This document shows, in pieces, positions 8,971 to 15,898 of a stretch of 46,751 nt of DNA. Numbering within the stretch: the first letter of the stretch is position 1; every line of letters starts with the position of its first letter. This DNA comes from Flavobacteriales bacterium. Its GTDB lineage: Bacteria; Bacteroidota; Bacteroidia; Flavobacteriales; Flavobacteriaceae. The DNA lies in assembly GCA_018335925.1 (NCBI GenBank), contig JAGXRF010000063.1, positions 1-46,751 on the forward strand. Reading direction: 5' to 3'. The notes beneath the pieces were generated by a model. It did not search any database. It saw nothing but the letters and a program-made list of their open reading frames with translations, and had not been told where the DNA came from. The position numbers were made by a program, and so were the translations under genes.

Positions 8971-9039
8971 TTATAGTTCAGTTGGCCACAGACGAATGCT
9001 GTCACCAATCTTCACTAAAAGGTTTGCTGTTTTTTGCAT
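8971..9039 (-). CDS. Possible 22-residue ORF
   Basis: The frame encodes 22 residues (starts MQKTANLL, ends WPTEL) in the gap between the 9116 gene and the 8941 operator. An AAGGG site lies 7 bases before the ATG and resembles the AAAGGGTCAA leader of the gene at 17689. There is no homology to anything recognised. The rest of the 8958-9115 gap is T-rich and holds no other gene. Confidence 0.25.
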   Translation of the reverse strand: MQKTANLLVKIGDSIRLWPTEL

Positions 9040-9115
9040 TTTTTGACCCTTTGTTTTTTGTTTTTAGTTATTTGTAATCTTAATGTAATTGAAGTTGCAT
9101 TAATGTGCAAGGCTA

Positions 9116-9409
9116 CTATTTATCAATCTTTGCAGCAACCTCCTGTCGATTAATAAAGGACATATCTGGATAGAAACTATCCAAAGATTTCCATACCTTA
9201 TAGACCATCTCGTTGTAGCTAACCGACTCAAATGCCTCATAGCGCCACTTCCATTCAAAACCTCTTGCGATGTCATCAGAGGCCATAGCAGATACCCTGT
9301 CTAGTAGCTCCTTTCGGTAGGTCATCACTGCCTCGTTCCTCACCAGGGTTATTACTGCTGCACCAAACAGCAGCATTGATACGATGTACAAGAATATTCC
9401 TAAAGACAT
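9116..9409 (-). CDS. Small membrane-anchored hypothetical protein
   Basis: The 97-residue product has one N-terminal transmembrane segment (residues 3-24) followed by a charged, Trp/Tyr-containing cytoplasmic or external domain of about 70 residues. The start lies right after the J-domain gene stop (TAAATG), with AAGGAG nine bases upstream, so the two are coupled. No family was recognised. Confidence 0.65.
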   Translation of the reverse strand: MSLGIFLYIVSMLLFGAAVITLVRNEAVMTYRKELLDRVSAMASDDIARGFEWKWRYEAFESVSYNEMVYKVWKSLDSFYPDMSFINRQEVAAKIDK

Positions 9410-10003
9410 TTAATTCATCTCCTTGTATTGCTTCCATGCTGTCTGAACCTCCTGGAAGGCGAAGTCGCTACCACCAGTGTCGGGGTGGCTCTTGTGAAGC
9501 ATGCGCTTGTACGCTGACTGAACGATGTCGTAGTCGGCAGTTGGCGATACCTGCAGGACATCATGCCATAGTCGTGAGGTGTGTTCACCCATGATGATAG
9601 TCTCAGGAAGCGCCCTGAAGCCCTTAAAGGCTGCGTTGACCATTTCCTTAGCGCCCCATCGTTCAATGCCACGGAGAGCCTCTACCGTCTTGTTGATGGC
9701 ACGAAGATTATCTCCAAGGCTGTTCCACTTGTCACAGGGAATACATTGCTGCTCACCGTTGAGGTTAAAGTAGACTGCAACGCCTTTATCTTCAATGTAG
9801 CCCTGGTTTGCATACGGGATTCCATCATTACGGTAGCGCATGTTGCTACTGATGATGATGTTGGTTGCACCCATCATCTCAAGCTGGTGAACAACCTCAT
9901 CAGACTCTCGGCTGATAGAGACATTACCAAATCGTGAACTGTCTGGTTCATCTGTCCGTCTCCAGCCTGGAGGCCAGGATAGTGGATATTGCTTGTCGTT
10001 CAT
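9410..10003 (-). CDS. J-domain (DnaJ-like) protein
   Basis: The last 60 residues of this 197-residue protein form a J-domain: a helix around YDIVQSAYKRMLHKSHPD with the diagnostic HPD loop, followed by GGSD and a final helix FQEVQTAWKQYKEMN. J-domains stimulate Hsp70 (DnaK) ATPase, so the protein likely recruits host DnaK. The N-terminal part opens with YPLSWPPGWRRT, a pattern seen in other phage J-proteins, and has a beta-rich region around residues 40-90. The start at 10003 is preferred over 10024 because AAGGG lies just before it. The gene follows the KwaB-like gene closely. Confidence 0.8.
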   Translation of the reverse strand: MNDKQYPLSWPPGWRRTDEPDSSRFGNVSISRESDEVVHQLEMMGATNIIISSNMRYRNDGIPYANQGYIEDKGVAVYFNLNGEQQCIPCDKWNSLGDNLRAINKTVEALRGIERWGAKEMVNAAFKGFRALPETIIMGEHTSRLWHDVLQVSPTADYDIVQSAYKRMLHKSHPDTGGSDFAFQEVQTAWKQYKEMN

Positions 10004-10004
10004 A

Positions 10005-10970
10005 TTACCCTTCCGCCACCACAATGGCTTTCTTAGTTTTAGCGACGTAGTGATTACCCGTTGCTGGACTCTCGAAGTAATTGTCGTTCATGATGTCGAG
10101 TAGGACGCTCAAATCTTGCTTATCTAAGATGATAATTGCGCCTTGGTCGTCGGTCATCAGCTCAAGCTGCATGGTGTCTGCCAGCTCGATAACGGTTTCT
10201 TGGTTCATTAATTCGATGTCGGTCTTTAGGAACTTGTTGAGCAGGCTGGTGTTCTCTCTCAAGATGTTACCCAGGTCGTTGCCTACATCGCTGGCAACTG
10301 AAATCTTAAACTTCTTTACGAAATCCTTGGCCTTGTTATCGGCCTGAATCAGACGAACGTAATCGTAGTTAAATGTCTTCTCAAACTTGCTTTGGTTGAA
10401 GGTGAAAATGTCATCACCGATGATGACGGTTTGGTTGTCGGTCGGGAACTTAAAAGCTACTGGAGGCTGAAGTACGTCAATCAAATCATCGGCCACTTGC
10501 CAACCATTCTCTGTGACCACCTTTGACGCTTCTAGCATGCGTACAACATAAAACTTGAGGTCTCGGTCGGTTGCATGTGTAACACGCACCATAAGTCCTT
10601 TCATGCGCCTAAACTCATGTTCGGCTTCTGAGAAGTAAACGATGTCGTCACGGTCATTCTCGATAAAGTGAACAAGGTTATTTGCATGATGGACTTTGGA
10701 TAAATCTTCACGCACCAATACATTCGTATTGTCGCTCTGAAAGTCAATGTCACGGACGCTCAAACCAGTACCAGCGCCAATCTGAATTTCATTAATGAAC
10801 TCAGATACAAAGAGGGTTTTAATTTGCTCTGACACTACGTCTGAAATGCGAGTAGCATATGGGGTGAAGTTCTTATTAAACAGGAACAGTTCAACGTGCA
10901 GCTCTTTCTTTACGCTATCGAGCTTGTTGGTGTATTCAAATACATCGACAGGCGGTTTTTTATCGGGCAT
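10005..10970 (-). CDS. Possible KwaB/DUF4868-like protein
   Basis: The 321-residue soluble protein resembles, by memory of the family pattern, DUF4868 proteins such as KwaB of the Kiwa anti-phage system. It has a middle region with an IFTFNQSKFEKTFNYDY segment and a long helical part, ending in LLDIMNDNYFESPATGNHY, close to the family's terminal LNDDYL.S.LT pattern. KwaB is known to bind DNA and to work with the membrane protein KwaA. No KwaA-like four-helix membrane protein is adjacent. Here it lies between an HTH gene and a J-domain gene in a recombination operon, so it may serve replication or counter-defence. The start has AAGGAG upstream. The family call is tentative and needs a profile search. 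Confidence 0.4.
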   Translation of the reverse strand: MPDKKPPVDVFEYTNKLDSVKKELHVELFLFNKNFTPYATRISDVVSEQIKTLFVSEFINEIQIGAGTGLSVRDIDFQSDNTNVLVREDLSKVHHANNLVHFIENDRDDIVYFSEAEHEFRRMKGLMVRVTHATDRDLKFYVVRMLEASKVVTENGWQVADDLIDVLQPPVAFKFPTDNQTVIIGDDIFTFNQSKFEKTFNYDYVRLIQADNKAKDFVKKFKISVASDVGNDLGNILRENTSLLNKFLKTDIELMNQETVIELADTMQLELMTDDQGAIIILDKQDLSVLLDIMNDNYFESPATGNHYVAKTKKAIVVAEG

Positions 10971-11190
10971 TAGGGTTCTCCTTTTTAAGTAATTCTAGCC
11001 AGTTGGTAACGGTGCGGCGGTCTACGTTGAAGTGCCTGCCGATTTCCATAATAGGAAACCGCTTAGGGTCTTTCTTATTCTCTTTGAGCATACGCAGCAG
11101 GTCTGAGTAGTCATTGTTATTGTGCTTCCAAGCAGTGCCATCGAGGTACTTCTTGAGACCGTAGGTGCTAATGCTTCTTTTGTCGGTCAT
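10960..11190 (-). CDS. Small helix-turn-helix DNA-binding protein
   Basis: The 76-residue product has a C-terminal helix-turn-helix: RFPIMEIGRHFNVDRRTVTNWLELLKKE, with the turn near FNVD and a recognition helix RRTVTNWL. The N-terminal half is polar and helical. The start is preceded by GGAGGGAAAG, and the 3' end overlaps the next gene by 11 bases. It may be a regulator or a component of the recombination module. It is not recognisably a CI- or Cro-type repressor. Confidence 0.7.
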   Translation of the reverse strand: MTDKRSISTYGLKKYLDGTAWKHNNNDYSDLLRMLKENKKDPKRFPIMEIGRHFNVDRRTVTNWLELLKKENPNAR

Positions 11191-11341
11191 CTTTCCCTCC
11201 AGCTACGAAGCCTGCTTCCTGCTTCTCAGTATCTTTAATGTAGTTAGCCAAGATTTTTGCCAGCTGCTTCACGGCCTTATCTTCGGTCATTTCAGTGACT
11301 ATTTTTATCTGGTCGATGGCGGTTTTGCCTGCTTCACTCAC
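11168..11341 (-). CDS. Small hypothetical protein, translationally coupled to the exonuclease
   Basis: The 57-residue frame begins with GTG at 11341, overlapping the exonuclease stop by four bases (GTGA), with AGGAG seven bases upstream. The product (MSEAGKTAID..., ends DDRQKKH) is largely helical and charged with no membrane segment. It overlaps the HTH start by 23 bases. Coupling on both sides and a good ribosome site support it as a real gene. Function is unknown. Confidence 0.6.
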   Translation of the reverse strand: MSEAGKTAIDQIKIVTEMTEDKAVKQLAKILANYIKDTEKQEAGFVAGGKDDRQKKH

Positions 11342-11955
11342 ACTGGTACTCCTGTTATTTTTCTCTTAAAGTTGTCGGCAATATCTTTGTCGTATCGAAT
11401 GACAATTTCTTTGTAGGCTTTGATTGGGTCGTAATCGGGATTCTCGGTCTTAACGCCATTCTCGTCCTCGAAATACTTTTTTGCAAACATCGGGTTGAAG
11501 ATAAGCAAGATAGCCTTTCGACGCCCTGTGATGAGCATGCCGTAATGGATTTGCGCTACGATTTTAGTTGGTAGGTTAAGCACCGACTTTGCATTGTAGA
11601 GTTCGAGGTGCTTGTCTTTACTGAAGCACTTGACCTCTAGCACGATGTCAGTCGGGAGACCATCTGGAGAGTAGAGACACCCTGGATACAGTGAGTTGGT
11701 CACGTATCCAGTGGTGACGACTACAACGCCGTTCTTTTTTTCGTAGAGCTTAACAGCCTGGGATTCGAGAAGATGACCACGCTTTGTCCAGAAATTACCG
11801 CCAAATGATGACTCTCTGGCTTTAGCATATTCCAAGTCTCCAATACCGTTAAGAAGTTTATCGGCGTTCGAGCCTGTGTACATACCTTCTCTAGCTTCCA
11901 GCCATTCGGGAGACCCTTGTTCGACGTCATGGAAGGTGATGACTGCACGGGGCAT
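11338..11955 (-). CDS. YqaJ-type viral recombinase / exonuclease
   Basis: The 205-residue product fits the lambda-exonuclease-like YqaJ family. It shows PEWLEAREG at the N-terminus, WTKRGHLLESQA (catalytic Glu), CLYSPDGL...DIVLEVKC (the D...ExK core) and a QIHYGMLITGR helix. Such enzymes degrade one strand from a double-strand end to give a single-stranded tail for a RecT annealase. The RecT gene is immediately upstream and overlaps by one base, the usual two-component arrangement. Confidence 0.85.
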   Translation of the reverse strand: MPRAVITFHDVEQGSPEWLEAREGMYTGSNADKLLNGIGDLEYAKARESSFGGNFWTKRGHLLESQAVKLYEKKNGVVVVTTGYVTNSLYPGCLYSPDGLPTDIVLEVKCFSKDKHLELYNAKSVLNLPTKIVAQIHYGMLITGRRKAILLIFNPMFAKKYFEDENGVKTENPDYDPIKAYKEIVIRYDKDIADNFKRKITGVPV

Positions 11956-12821
11956 TACTTACCTTTCTTGGTGTCTTTGATTTCGCCAGTTGTTTTGTCG
12001 GTGTTCTTTTCGAGTTCAGCCGCTTCTTCTTGGGCTGCAAGGATAGCGTCTTCCTCAACGTCTGTGGCTTCCTCATTAGCCAGTAGGTCATTGCCGTCGA
12101 TGTAGTCAATTTTGTCGTCACGGATAATCGCCTGGTCAACGTCAAGCGCTCGTTGCAAGTTAATATCAAGTGGCCCGTTGTTTTTGATGTTGCGCTTCAT
12201 GACGGTCTTCAGTGCCATTGCGTCAAAGTTATCTTTCCAAGGCCCGTAGCCAGATTTGAATGATTGAGAGTATTTACGAGCGTGAGCTTCAATCTGTTCA
12301 TTTGTCCAGTAGAGGGTTGACTCATAGCCATTGTCGAGTCGGAAGAATGAAACATATCCAATGGTCTTGGCATTGCCACGTTCAACATCATCTTCGATGA
12401 AAGCAAACTCGACTTCACCAGTCAGACGGTTTCGGCTCTTGACCTCACCTTCTTTGACTTCAGTTTCGTTAATGATGGTGTAGCGGCCAGTTCGTTGGGC
12501 AAGCTCCTTAAAGCCACGTGCGCCCATTTGGAACTGCGCTTCAACAACGCCACCCTTTTTGTTGTTCTTGTAGCCGATGATGTGAGCGAACCCAAGGCTC
12601 TTAGAGATTGGGAGGTTCATGCTGGCAGCTTCGAGTGCTGCATTGAATAGTGAACGAGGCTCTGCTTCAGCCAAGAGTGCGTCCTGACCAGAGATAGAGA
12701 TAAGACTGGTGGTAAAGTTACGGATAGTATCTTTATCGACAAGCATTTCGTTCATTTTCTTTTGAACGGCTGGTGCTGAGATGTATTCTTTGATGGTGAT
12801 TTTAGATGGTAGGTTTGACAT
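11955..12821 (-). CDS. recT: RecT-family single-strand annealing protein
   Basis: The 288-residue product matches RecT: a start with a long helix, ALEAASMNLPISKSLGFAHIIGYKN, then FQMGARGFKELAQRTGRYTIINETEV, and a later YTNEQIEAHARKYSQSF-type segment before a Glu/Asp-rich C-terminal tail (residues about 240-288). RecT pairs complementary single strands during recombination, together with the exonuclease next to it. The acidic tail may bind single-stranded DNA binding protein, as in other annealases (inference). Its start overlaps the stop of the 34-residue ORF (TAATG). Confidence 0.9.
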   Translation of the reverse strand: MSNLPSKITIKEYISAPAVQKKMNEMLVDKDTIRNFTTSLISISGQDALLAEAEPRSLFNAALEAASMNLPISKSLGFAHIIGYKNNKKGGVVEAQFQMGARGFKELAQRTGRYTIINETEVKEGEVKSRNRLTGEVEFAFIEDDVERGNAKTIGYVSFFRLDNGYESTLYWTNEQIEAHARKYSQSFKSGYGPWKDNFDAMALKTVMKRNIKNNGPLDINLQRALDVDQAIIRDDKIDYIDGNDLLANEEATDVEEDAILAAQEEAAELEKNTDKTTGEIKDTKKGK

Positions 12822-12925
12822 TATTGATTCTCGTTTAGGATTGATTCTTGATATTGGCGTTCGCTTTCTTCTTGCTCACGCATTCGTTCGTCCATCAGGT
12901 CGTCTTCGTCCATTGCACGTAGCAT
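12821..12925 (-). CDS. 34-residue charged ORF coupled to recT
   Basis: The frame runs from an ATG at 12925 with AGGAA seven bases upstream to a TAA that overlaps the recT start. The product is almost all charged (MDEDDLMDERMREQEES core) and probably one helix. Its start follows the stop of the Gp157-like gene by one base. The layout of ribosome site, start and overlapping stop supports translation, perhaps mainly to couple recT to the upstream gene. Confidence 0.5.
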   Translation of the reverse strand: MLRAMDEDDLMDERMREQEESERQYQESILNENQ

Positions 12926-12926
12926 G

Positions 12927-13349
12927 CTAGGATTCCTCGGTTGGACTTTTTAATTTAATCACAAGAGAACGGGTGTGTGTGACTTCAACTCCCTTTGGAA
13001 GCTTATCAGATAGCTTGAGGTGCGCTCGCAGCTTAGTGGTATCGAGTGCTTTCTTGATGAACTTCGGTGGCACTGAGTCAAGGTCTTCGGCCGAGAAGTT
13101 GGTGTTCTCACGAATGGTCATTGAACCCCAGTTCTCACCCTTAATGCTTTTGATACCGTGCTTCTCCATCTGGCCCTGAATGACCTCACGGATAGCGGCC
13201 TCTTTATTCTTGAACTGATTGACCTTCTCAAGATACTTAACCACCTCTGGTGATTGCTGTAATTGAAGAATGTCGTTTTGAATCGGAATGAGAGACTGAA
13301 CGTCTTGCGCCAGCTCTTGCTTAATTGCGTCTATGTCTTTGGTAGCCAT
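12927..13349 (-). CDS. Siphovirus Gp157-like protein
   Basis: The 140-residue product has a long coiled-coil N-terminus (residues about 5-65) and a C-terminal beta-rich part: GENWGSMTIRENTNF, DSVPPKFIKKALDTTKLRAHL, then TRSLVIKLK. This is the order of the Gp157 family, commonly found in phage recombination modules beside RecT and single-strand-binding genes and linked in streptococcal phages to infection resistance. It has AAGGAG before the start and is followed by the 34-residue ORF and recT. Confidence 0.65.
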   Translation of the reverse strand: MATKDIDAIKQELAQDVQSLIPIQNDILQLQQSPEVVKYLEKVNQFKNKEAAIREVIQGQMEKHGIKSIKGENWGSMTIRENTNFSAEDLDSVPPKFIKKALDTTKLRAHLKLSDKLPKGVEVTHTRSLVIKLKSPTEES

Positions 13350-13357
13350 AACTCTCC

Positions 13358-13477
13358 TTATGTTGCTATGAATTCACGCCATGATGTTTCAATCACGACT
13401 GGCACGATTTTCATTCTTGTTTTAATAACTGTAAATGGAATTTTGATAATGGGCTGGTGCTTAACCCTTACGACCAT
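13358..13477 (-). CDS. 39-residue leader ORF of the recombination operon
   Basis: The frame begins at an ATG with AGGGGG just upstream and ends before the Gp157-like gene. The product starts MVVRVKHQP, is basic and beta-prone, and ends EFIAT. It is the first gene after the strong leftward promoter at 13569-13597. It has no known relatives by eye. The ribosome site is good, so translation is likely. Confidence 0.5.
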   Translation of the reverse strand: MVVRVKHQPIIKIPFTVIKTRMKIVPVVIETSWREFIAT

Positions 13478-13568
13478 GCTTCCCCCTAATTGTTAATATA
13501 AATAGACGATAATAAGAACTTATCTATTCAATACCTGTTGACCCTTTCGTGTTAAATAGCTAATCACG

Positions 13569-13597
13569 ATTATATGTACAATCATTTCCCATGTCAA
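13569..13597 (-). promoter_or_regulatory. Consensus sigma70-like promoter for the leftward operon
   Basis: Read on the minus strand, TTGACA (13597-13592) and TATAAT (13574-13569) are separated by exactly 17 bp, a perfect consensus match. It would start an mRNA near 13562 with a leader of about 85 bases before the 39-residue ORF. Confidence 0.85.
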
Positions 13598-13603
13598 CAT
13601 AAA

Positions 13604-13642
13604 AATAACACCCCCGTTGGTAGCTAGAACAGGGGCGCTATT
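13604..13642 (-). terminator. Imperfect hairpin with minus-strand T-run
   Basis: Arms 13604-13618 and 13628-13642 pair at 12 of 15 positions around a nine-base loop, with a C-rich core. On the minus strand the second arm is followed by TTATTTTT. It sits just upstream of the consensus leftward promoter and would shield that operon from antisense transcription. No minus-strand gene lies upstream of it. Confidence 0.4.
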
Positions 13643-13709
13643 GAAATTTGTTGAATATAAAACGGGTTGGCGTCTTTTATCAAAGGTTACTTCTTAGAAC
13701 ATAAAACAT

Positions 13710-14207
13710 ATGTGCTACCGAAAGTGCTATGACTCCGAGGAATCATCTGGGATAATAGTACCAATGTCGTGGCTAAAAATAAAGAAGAAATATTATATCC
13801 TTCGCTCCCAAATCGGGCGTCGCAGCCGCATGCTTTATATCAGCCCTGCAGAAGTACGGTTTATCCGCATTATGGGCGGCCATGTGGTGACGTTTTATGA
13901 TGACCGACACCCACGGACTAAATTCCCGTTGGCTTACGTGGTGTCGTTAGGGCGCTTCCTGAAACGTCATGGTTATGAACGTGAAGTACGTGTCGGCAAA
14001 AGCTTTGTAGACTTTGGGGACGTCGAGCGTCGTCGTGGCTTAGAAATTGACGGCCGTGATTGGCACATGGACGTCGTAAAAGAAATGGAGCGTGATGAAT
14101 ATATGAGACAATTTGGCTGGACACTTTTTCATATTCAGGCTGCCGATTTGTGGCGAAATCCTGACTATGTGCAGCGCCAAGTTTTGCAATTTATGGCTCG
14201 AAAATAA
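13710..14207 (+). CDS. DUF559 / VSR-like endonuclease-fold protein
   Basis: The C-terminal half of this protein (165 residues from 13710, or 147 from the ATG at 13764) shows the PD-(D/E)XK pattern of DUF559 and very-short-patch-repair-like proteins: VDFGDVERRRGLEIDGRDWHMD, then ERDEYMRQFGWTLFHI and a final helix NPDYVQRQVL. The Asp in VDF and the Glu in LEIDG would be the metal ligands. The N-terminal half is basic and beta-rich and may bind DNA. Neither start has a ribosome site; 13764 fits a leaderless mRNA. The gene stands alone between the divergent operon and a long intergenic region. Substrate unknown. Confidence 0.6.
   Translation: MCYRKCYDSEESSGIIVPMSWLKIKKKYYILRSQIGRRSRMLYISPAEVRFIRIMGGHVVTFYDDRHPRTKFPLAYVVSLGRFLKRHGYEREVRVGKSFVDFGDVERRRGLEIDGRDWHMDVVKEMERDEYMRQFGWTLFHIQAADLWRNPDYVQRQVLQFMARK
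13729..13763 (+). promoter_or_regulatory. Putative promoter for a leaderless transcript of the DUF559-like nuclease
   Basis: ATGACT at 13729-13734, a 16-bp spacer and GATAAT at 13751-13756 are followed after seven bases by the in-frame ATG at 13764. Transcription would start at or next to the ATG. No Shine-Dalgarno site precedes either possible start of this gene. Confidence 0.35.
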
Positions 14208-14573
14208 TGAGTACAAAAATGGTTCGATAATTTTGGTGTTCATGGCCGTTTTTTATTTTCAGAAAATCCAAAATGAACACTAATAATGGTGTGCATAACT
14301 TTGTAAATATTGTTGTTAAAATCTTATTGCAAAGGTGTTCCGCATGGTTTACGCTATAGATAGTGACGAACAAAAAACAGTCGCCACTACACAAAAACAA
14401 AAACGCCAAAAACTCAAAAAACCTCAACACAAAAACTCCACAAAAACTTCCAAGATGACCGTCCCTCGCAAGCGGTCATCTTATTTTTTTACCCCTGTAT
14501 TGTTGTAATGCTTAACACGGTTTTAATAGGGGTAAGGGTGTGCTATAACTAAGGTATCAATTAGGAGATAACA
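14208..14573. other. AT-rich intergenic region with dyad, A-tracts and terminator
   Basis: This 366-base stretch has no convincing gene. It contains an inverted repeat GTGTTCAT/ATGAACAC (14236-14243, 14273-14280) around a T- and A-rich core, then at about 14390-14447 a series of CAAAAAC-like A-tracts spaced roughly 6-14 bases apart that could bend DNA, then a strong terminator. The end holds a promoter-like TGCTATAAC before the ParB-like gene. It is a candidate replication or regulatory region, with no direct proof. Confidence 0.4.
14452..14490 (+). terminator. Strong intrinsic terminator
   Basis: AAGATGACCG and CGGTCATCTT form a perfect 10-bp stem with an 11-base loop, followed by ATTTTTTT. 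It separates the nuclease gene and A-tract region from the ParB-like operon. Confidence 0.85.
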
Positions 14574-15269
14574 ATGGTAGAAATCATAGATTTAGATGAC
14601 CTAAATCCGAACCCAAATAACCCCCGTAAAATCAATGACCACGACTTCAACGCCTTGAAGAATTCGGTCGCAAGGTTCGGTGATTTGTCAGGTATAGTCT
14701 TCAATGAAGCGACTGGAATGCTGGTTGGAGGACATCAACGAACCGAAGCTTTCCGTGCTTTAGAGGGTAACAAAAAGGTTCAAATTACGACACGGCTTGA
14801 ACAACCAAATAGCGTTGGCACGGTCGCCATAGGCTACGTGACCTTCAAAGACGAGCATTATGCCTATCGTGTTGTGCGTTGGGACGAGGCCACTGAGAAG
14901 GCCGCAAACATTGCCGCCAACAGAATTTCTGGTGAATGGGACATGGAACTTTTGGCTGAATGGGACAGCTGGCTGCTCGAAAATAATCCCGACCTATTGG
15001 AAGCAACTGGTCAAACAAAAGGCGAAGTTGAACGACTGCTTGGACTCGAAGAAGCTTCAGAAGATAGTCCAGAGTCCAACCCAAATCGCATGAAGCTCGA
15101 CCTGACTGAACGTCAATATGAAATTGTCCAGAAAGCAATTGCCATCATGCGAACCAAACGCAACTTCAGCGGCGAAGCAAATCGAGATTTAGAAGCTAAT
15201 GCGCTCACGGCAATTTGTGAAGATTACCTGGCTGTGAACGATGTTGATAATCAAGAGGTTTCAAGCTAG
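14574..15269 (+). CDS. ParB/sulfiredoxin-like domain protein
   Basis: The N-terminal 120 residues of this 231-residue protein match the ParB N-terminal domain: LDDLNPNPNNPRKIN at the start, then the signature GGHQRTEAFRAL, and later KAANIAANRISGEWD. In phages this domain often sits near DNA modification genes and may act as a CTP/ATP-dependent switch or nuclease; no methyltransferase is adjacent here. The C-terminal part (about 165-231) is helical and resembles the tail of similar phage ParB proteins. The start has TTAGGAGA upstream. No partner ParA gene is present, so plasmid partition is unlikely. Confidence 0.75.
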   Translation: MVEIIDLDDLNPNPNNPRKINDHDFNALKNSVARFGDLSGIVFNEATGMLVGGHQRTEAFRALEGNKKVQITTRLEQPNSVGTVAIGYVTFKDEHYAYRVVRWDEATEKAANIAANRISGEWDMELLAEWDSWLLENNPDLLEATGQTKGEVERLLGLEEASEDSPESNPNRMKLDLTERQYEIVQKAIAIMRTKRNFSGEANRDLEANALTAICEDYLAVNDVDNQEVSS

Positions 15270-15311
15270 AATTAAAAACGGAGACAGTTGTTAAGTCGCC
15301 ACCCTATTTAG

Positions 15312-15357
15312 AAGCCCTGTGGTTTAGTTGACCCTATCCACAGGTGCTTTATTTTTT
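15312..15357 (+). terminator. Terminator after the ParB-like gene
   Basis: AAGCCCTGTGG pairs with CCACAGGTGCTT (one bulged T) around a 15-base loop and is followed by TATTTTTT. It lies 43 bases after the ParB-like stop codon. Confidence 0.75.
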
Positions 15358-15371
15358 AGCACTTTTTCTTG

Positions 15372-15399
15372 TTGATTTATCGGCTACATGAACTAAAAT
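15372..15399 (+). promoter_or_regulatory. Promoter candidate for structured RNA 1
   Basis: TTGATT and TAAAAT are separated by 16 bp, placed between the terminator of the ParB-like gene and a structured untranslated segment with its own terminator. Confidence 0.4.
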
Positions 15400-15405
15400 G
15401 ATAGG

Positions 15406-15522
15406 TAGGGTAAGAACCCAAGTTGAGACACTTACCGACCCTCAGTAGCAGTGCGAGAATTACTGAGCAAAATGGAGTTGTGAGGACTTTACACCAGCTG
15501 GAGAAATCTAGCTGGTTTTTTT
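15406..15522 (+). ncRNA. Putative structured non-coding RNA 1
   Basis: This is an approximately 117-base independent transcription unit without a convincing ORF. Hairpin one is AGGGTAAG (15407-15414) with CTTACC..CCCT (15431-15442). Hairpin two is CTCAGTA/TACTGAG (15441-15447, 15461-15467). The last hairpin CCAGCT/AGCTGG runs into seven T residues and is a terminator. It has a segment (TGCGAGAATTACTGAGCAAA) resembling one in RNA 3 at 23339. Function unknown. Confidence 0.5.
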
Positions 15523-15559
15523 GTTGATAACTTTCTTAATATAATTTAATGCAAAATCA

Positions 15560-15588
15560 TTGACACAATGTGAAAATGGGTGTACTAT
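15560..15588 (+). promoter_or_regulatory. Sigma70-like early promoter
   Basis: TTGACA at 15560-15565 and TACTAT at 15583-15588 are separated by 17 bp. Transcription would start near 15595 and give a leader of about 30 bases before the gene at 15626. Confidence 0.75.
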
Positions 15589-15625
15589 CAGAGAGTAAGT
15601 TAATACATGGAAAGGCAAAAAACCC

Positions 15626-15898
15626 ATGACTGCAACAAAGACCCACTACGAAATTATCGCAAAGCGAATCAACAAAGAACTTAAAGCATTCGACGGCGAA
15701 GGACTCACTCCACGAGTTGAAGCCTTTGAGCGTGGTTCTGACGGAATGGTTATCCTACTTAACGACGACGCTTACGACTTCTGTGAATTCAGCCGCCGTG
15801 TCGAAGACATCATCTACGGCGAGAACGTCTACGTCATCGGTAACAATGACTTCTACCTCGAACCATTCGACGGTATGACGTTGAAAGTGGCACTCTAA
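15626..15898 (+). CDS. Hypothetical early protein (90 aa)
   Basis: The soluble, acidic 90-residue protein has an N-terminal helix (KTHYEIIAKRINKELKAF) and an alternating beta-alpha-beta pattern after it. No domain was recognised. It is the first gene after the promoter at 15560 and its leader GAAAGGCAAAAAACC is shared with the gene at 16403. The stop overlaps the next start by one base (TAATG). Confidence 0.7.
   Translation: MTATKTHYEIIAKRINKELKAFDGEGLTPRVEAFERGSDGMVILLNDDAYDFCEFSRRVEDIIYGENVYVIGNNDFYLEPFDGMTLKVAL

Noticed and set aside
14344..14508. Plus-strand 54-codon Lys-rich ORF after an AAAGG site
   Set aside because: It runs through the A-tract region and through the whole terminator hairpin, so the sequence is better explained as a regulatory region.
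14574..15269. Plasmid-type partition system
   Set aside because: Only a ParB-like N-terminal domain is present; there is no ParA and no parS-like repeats were noticed.
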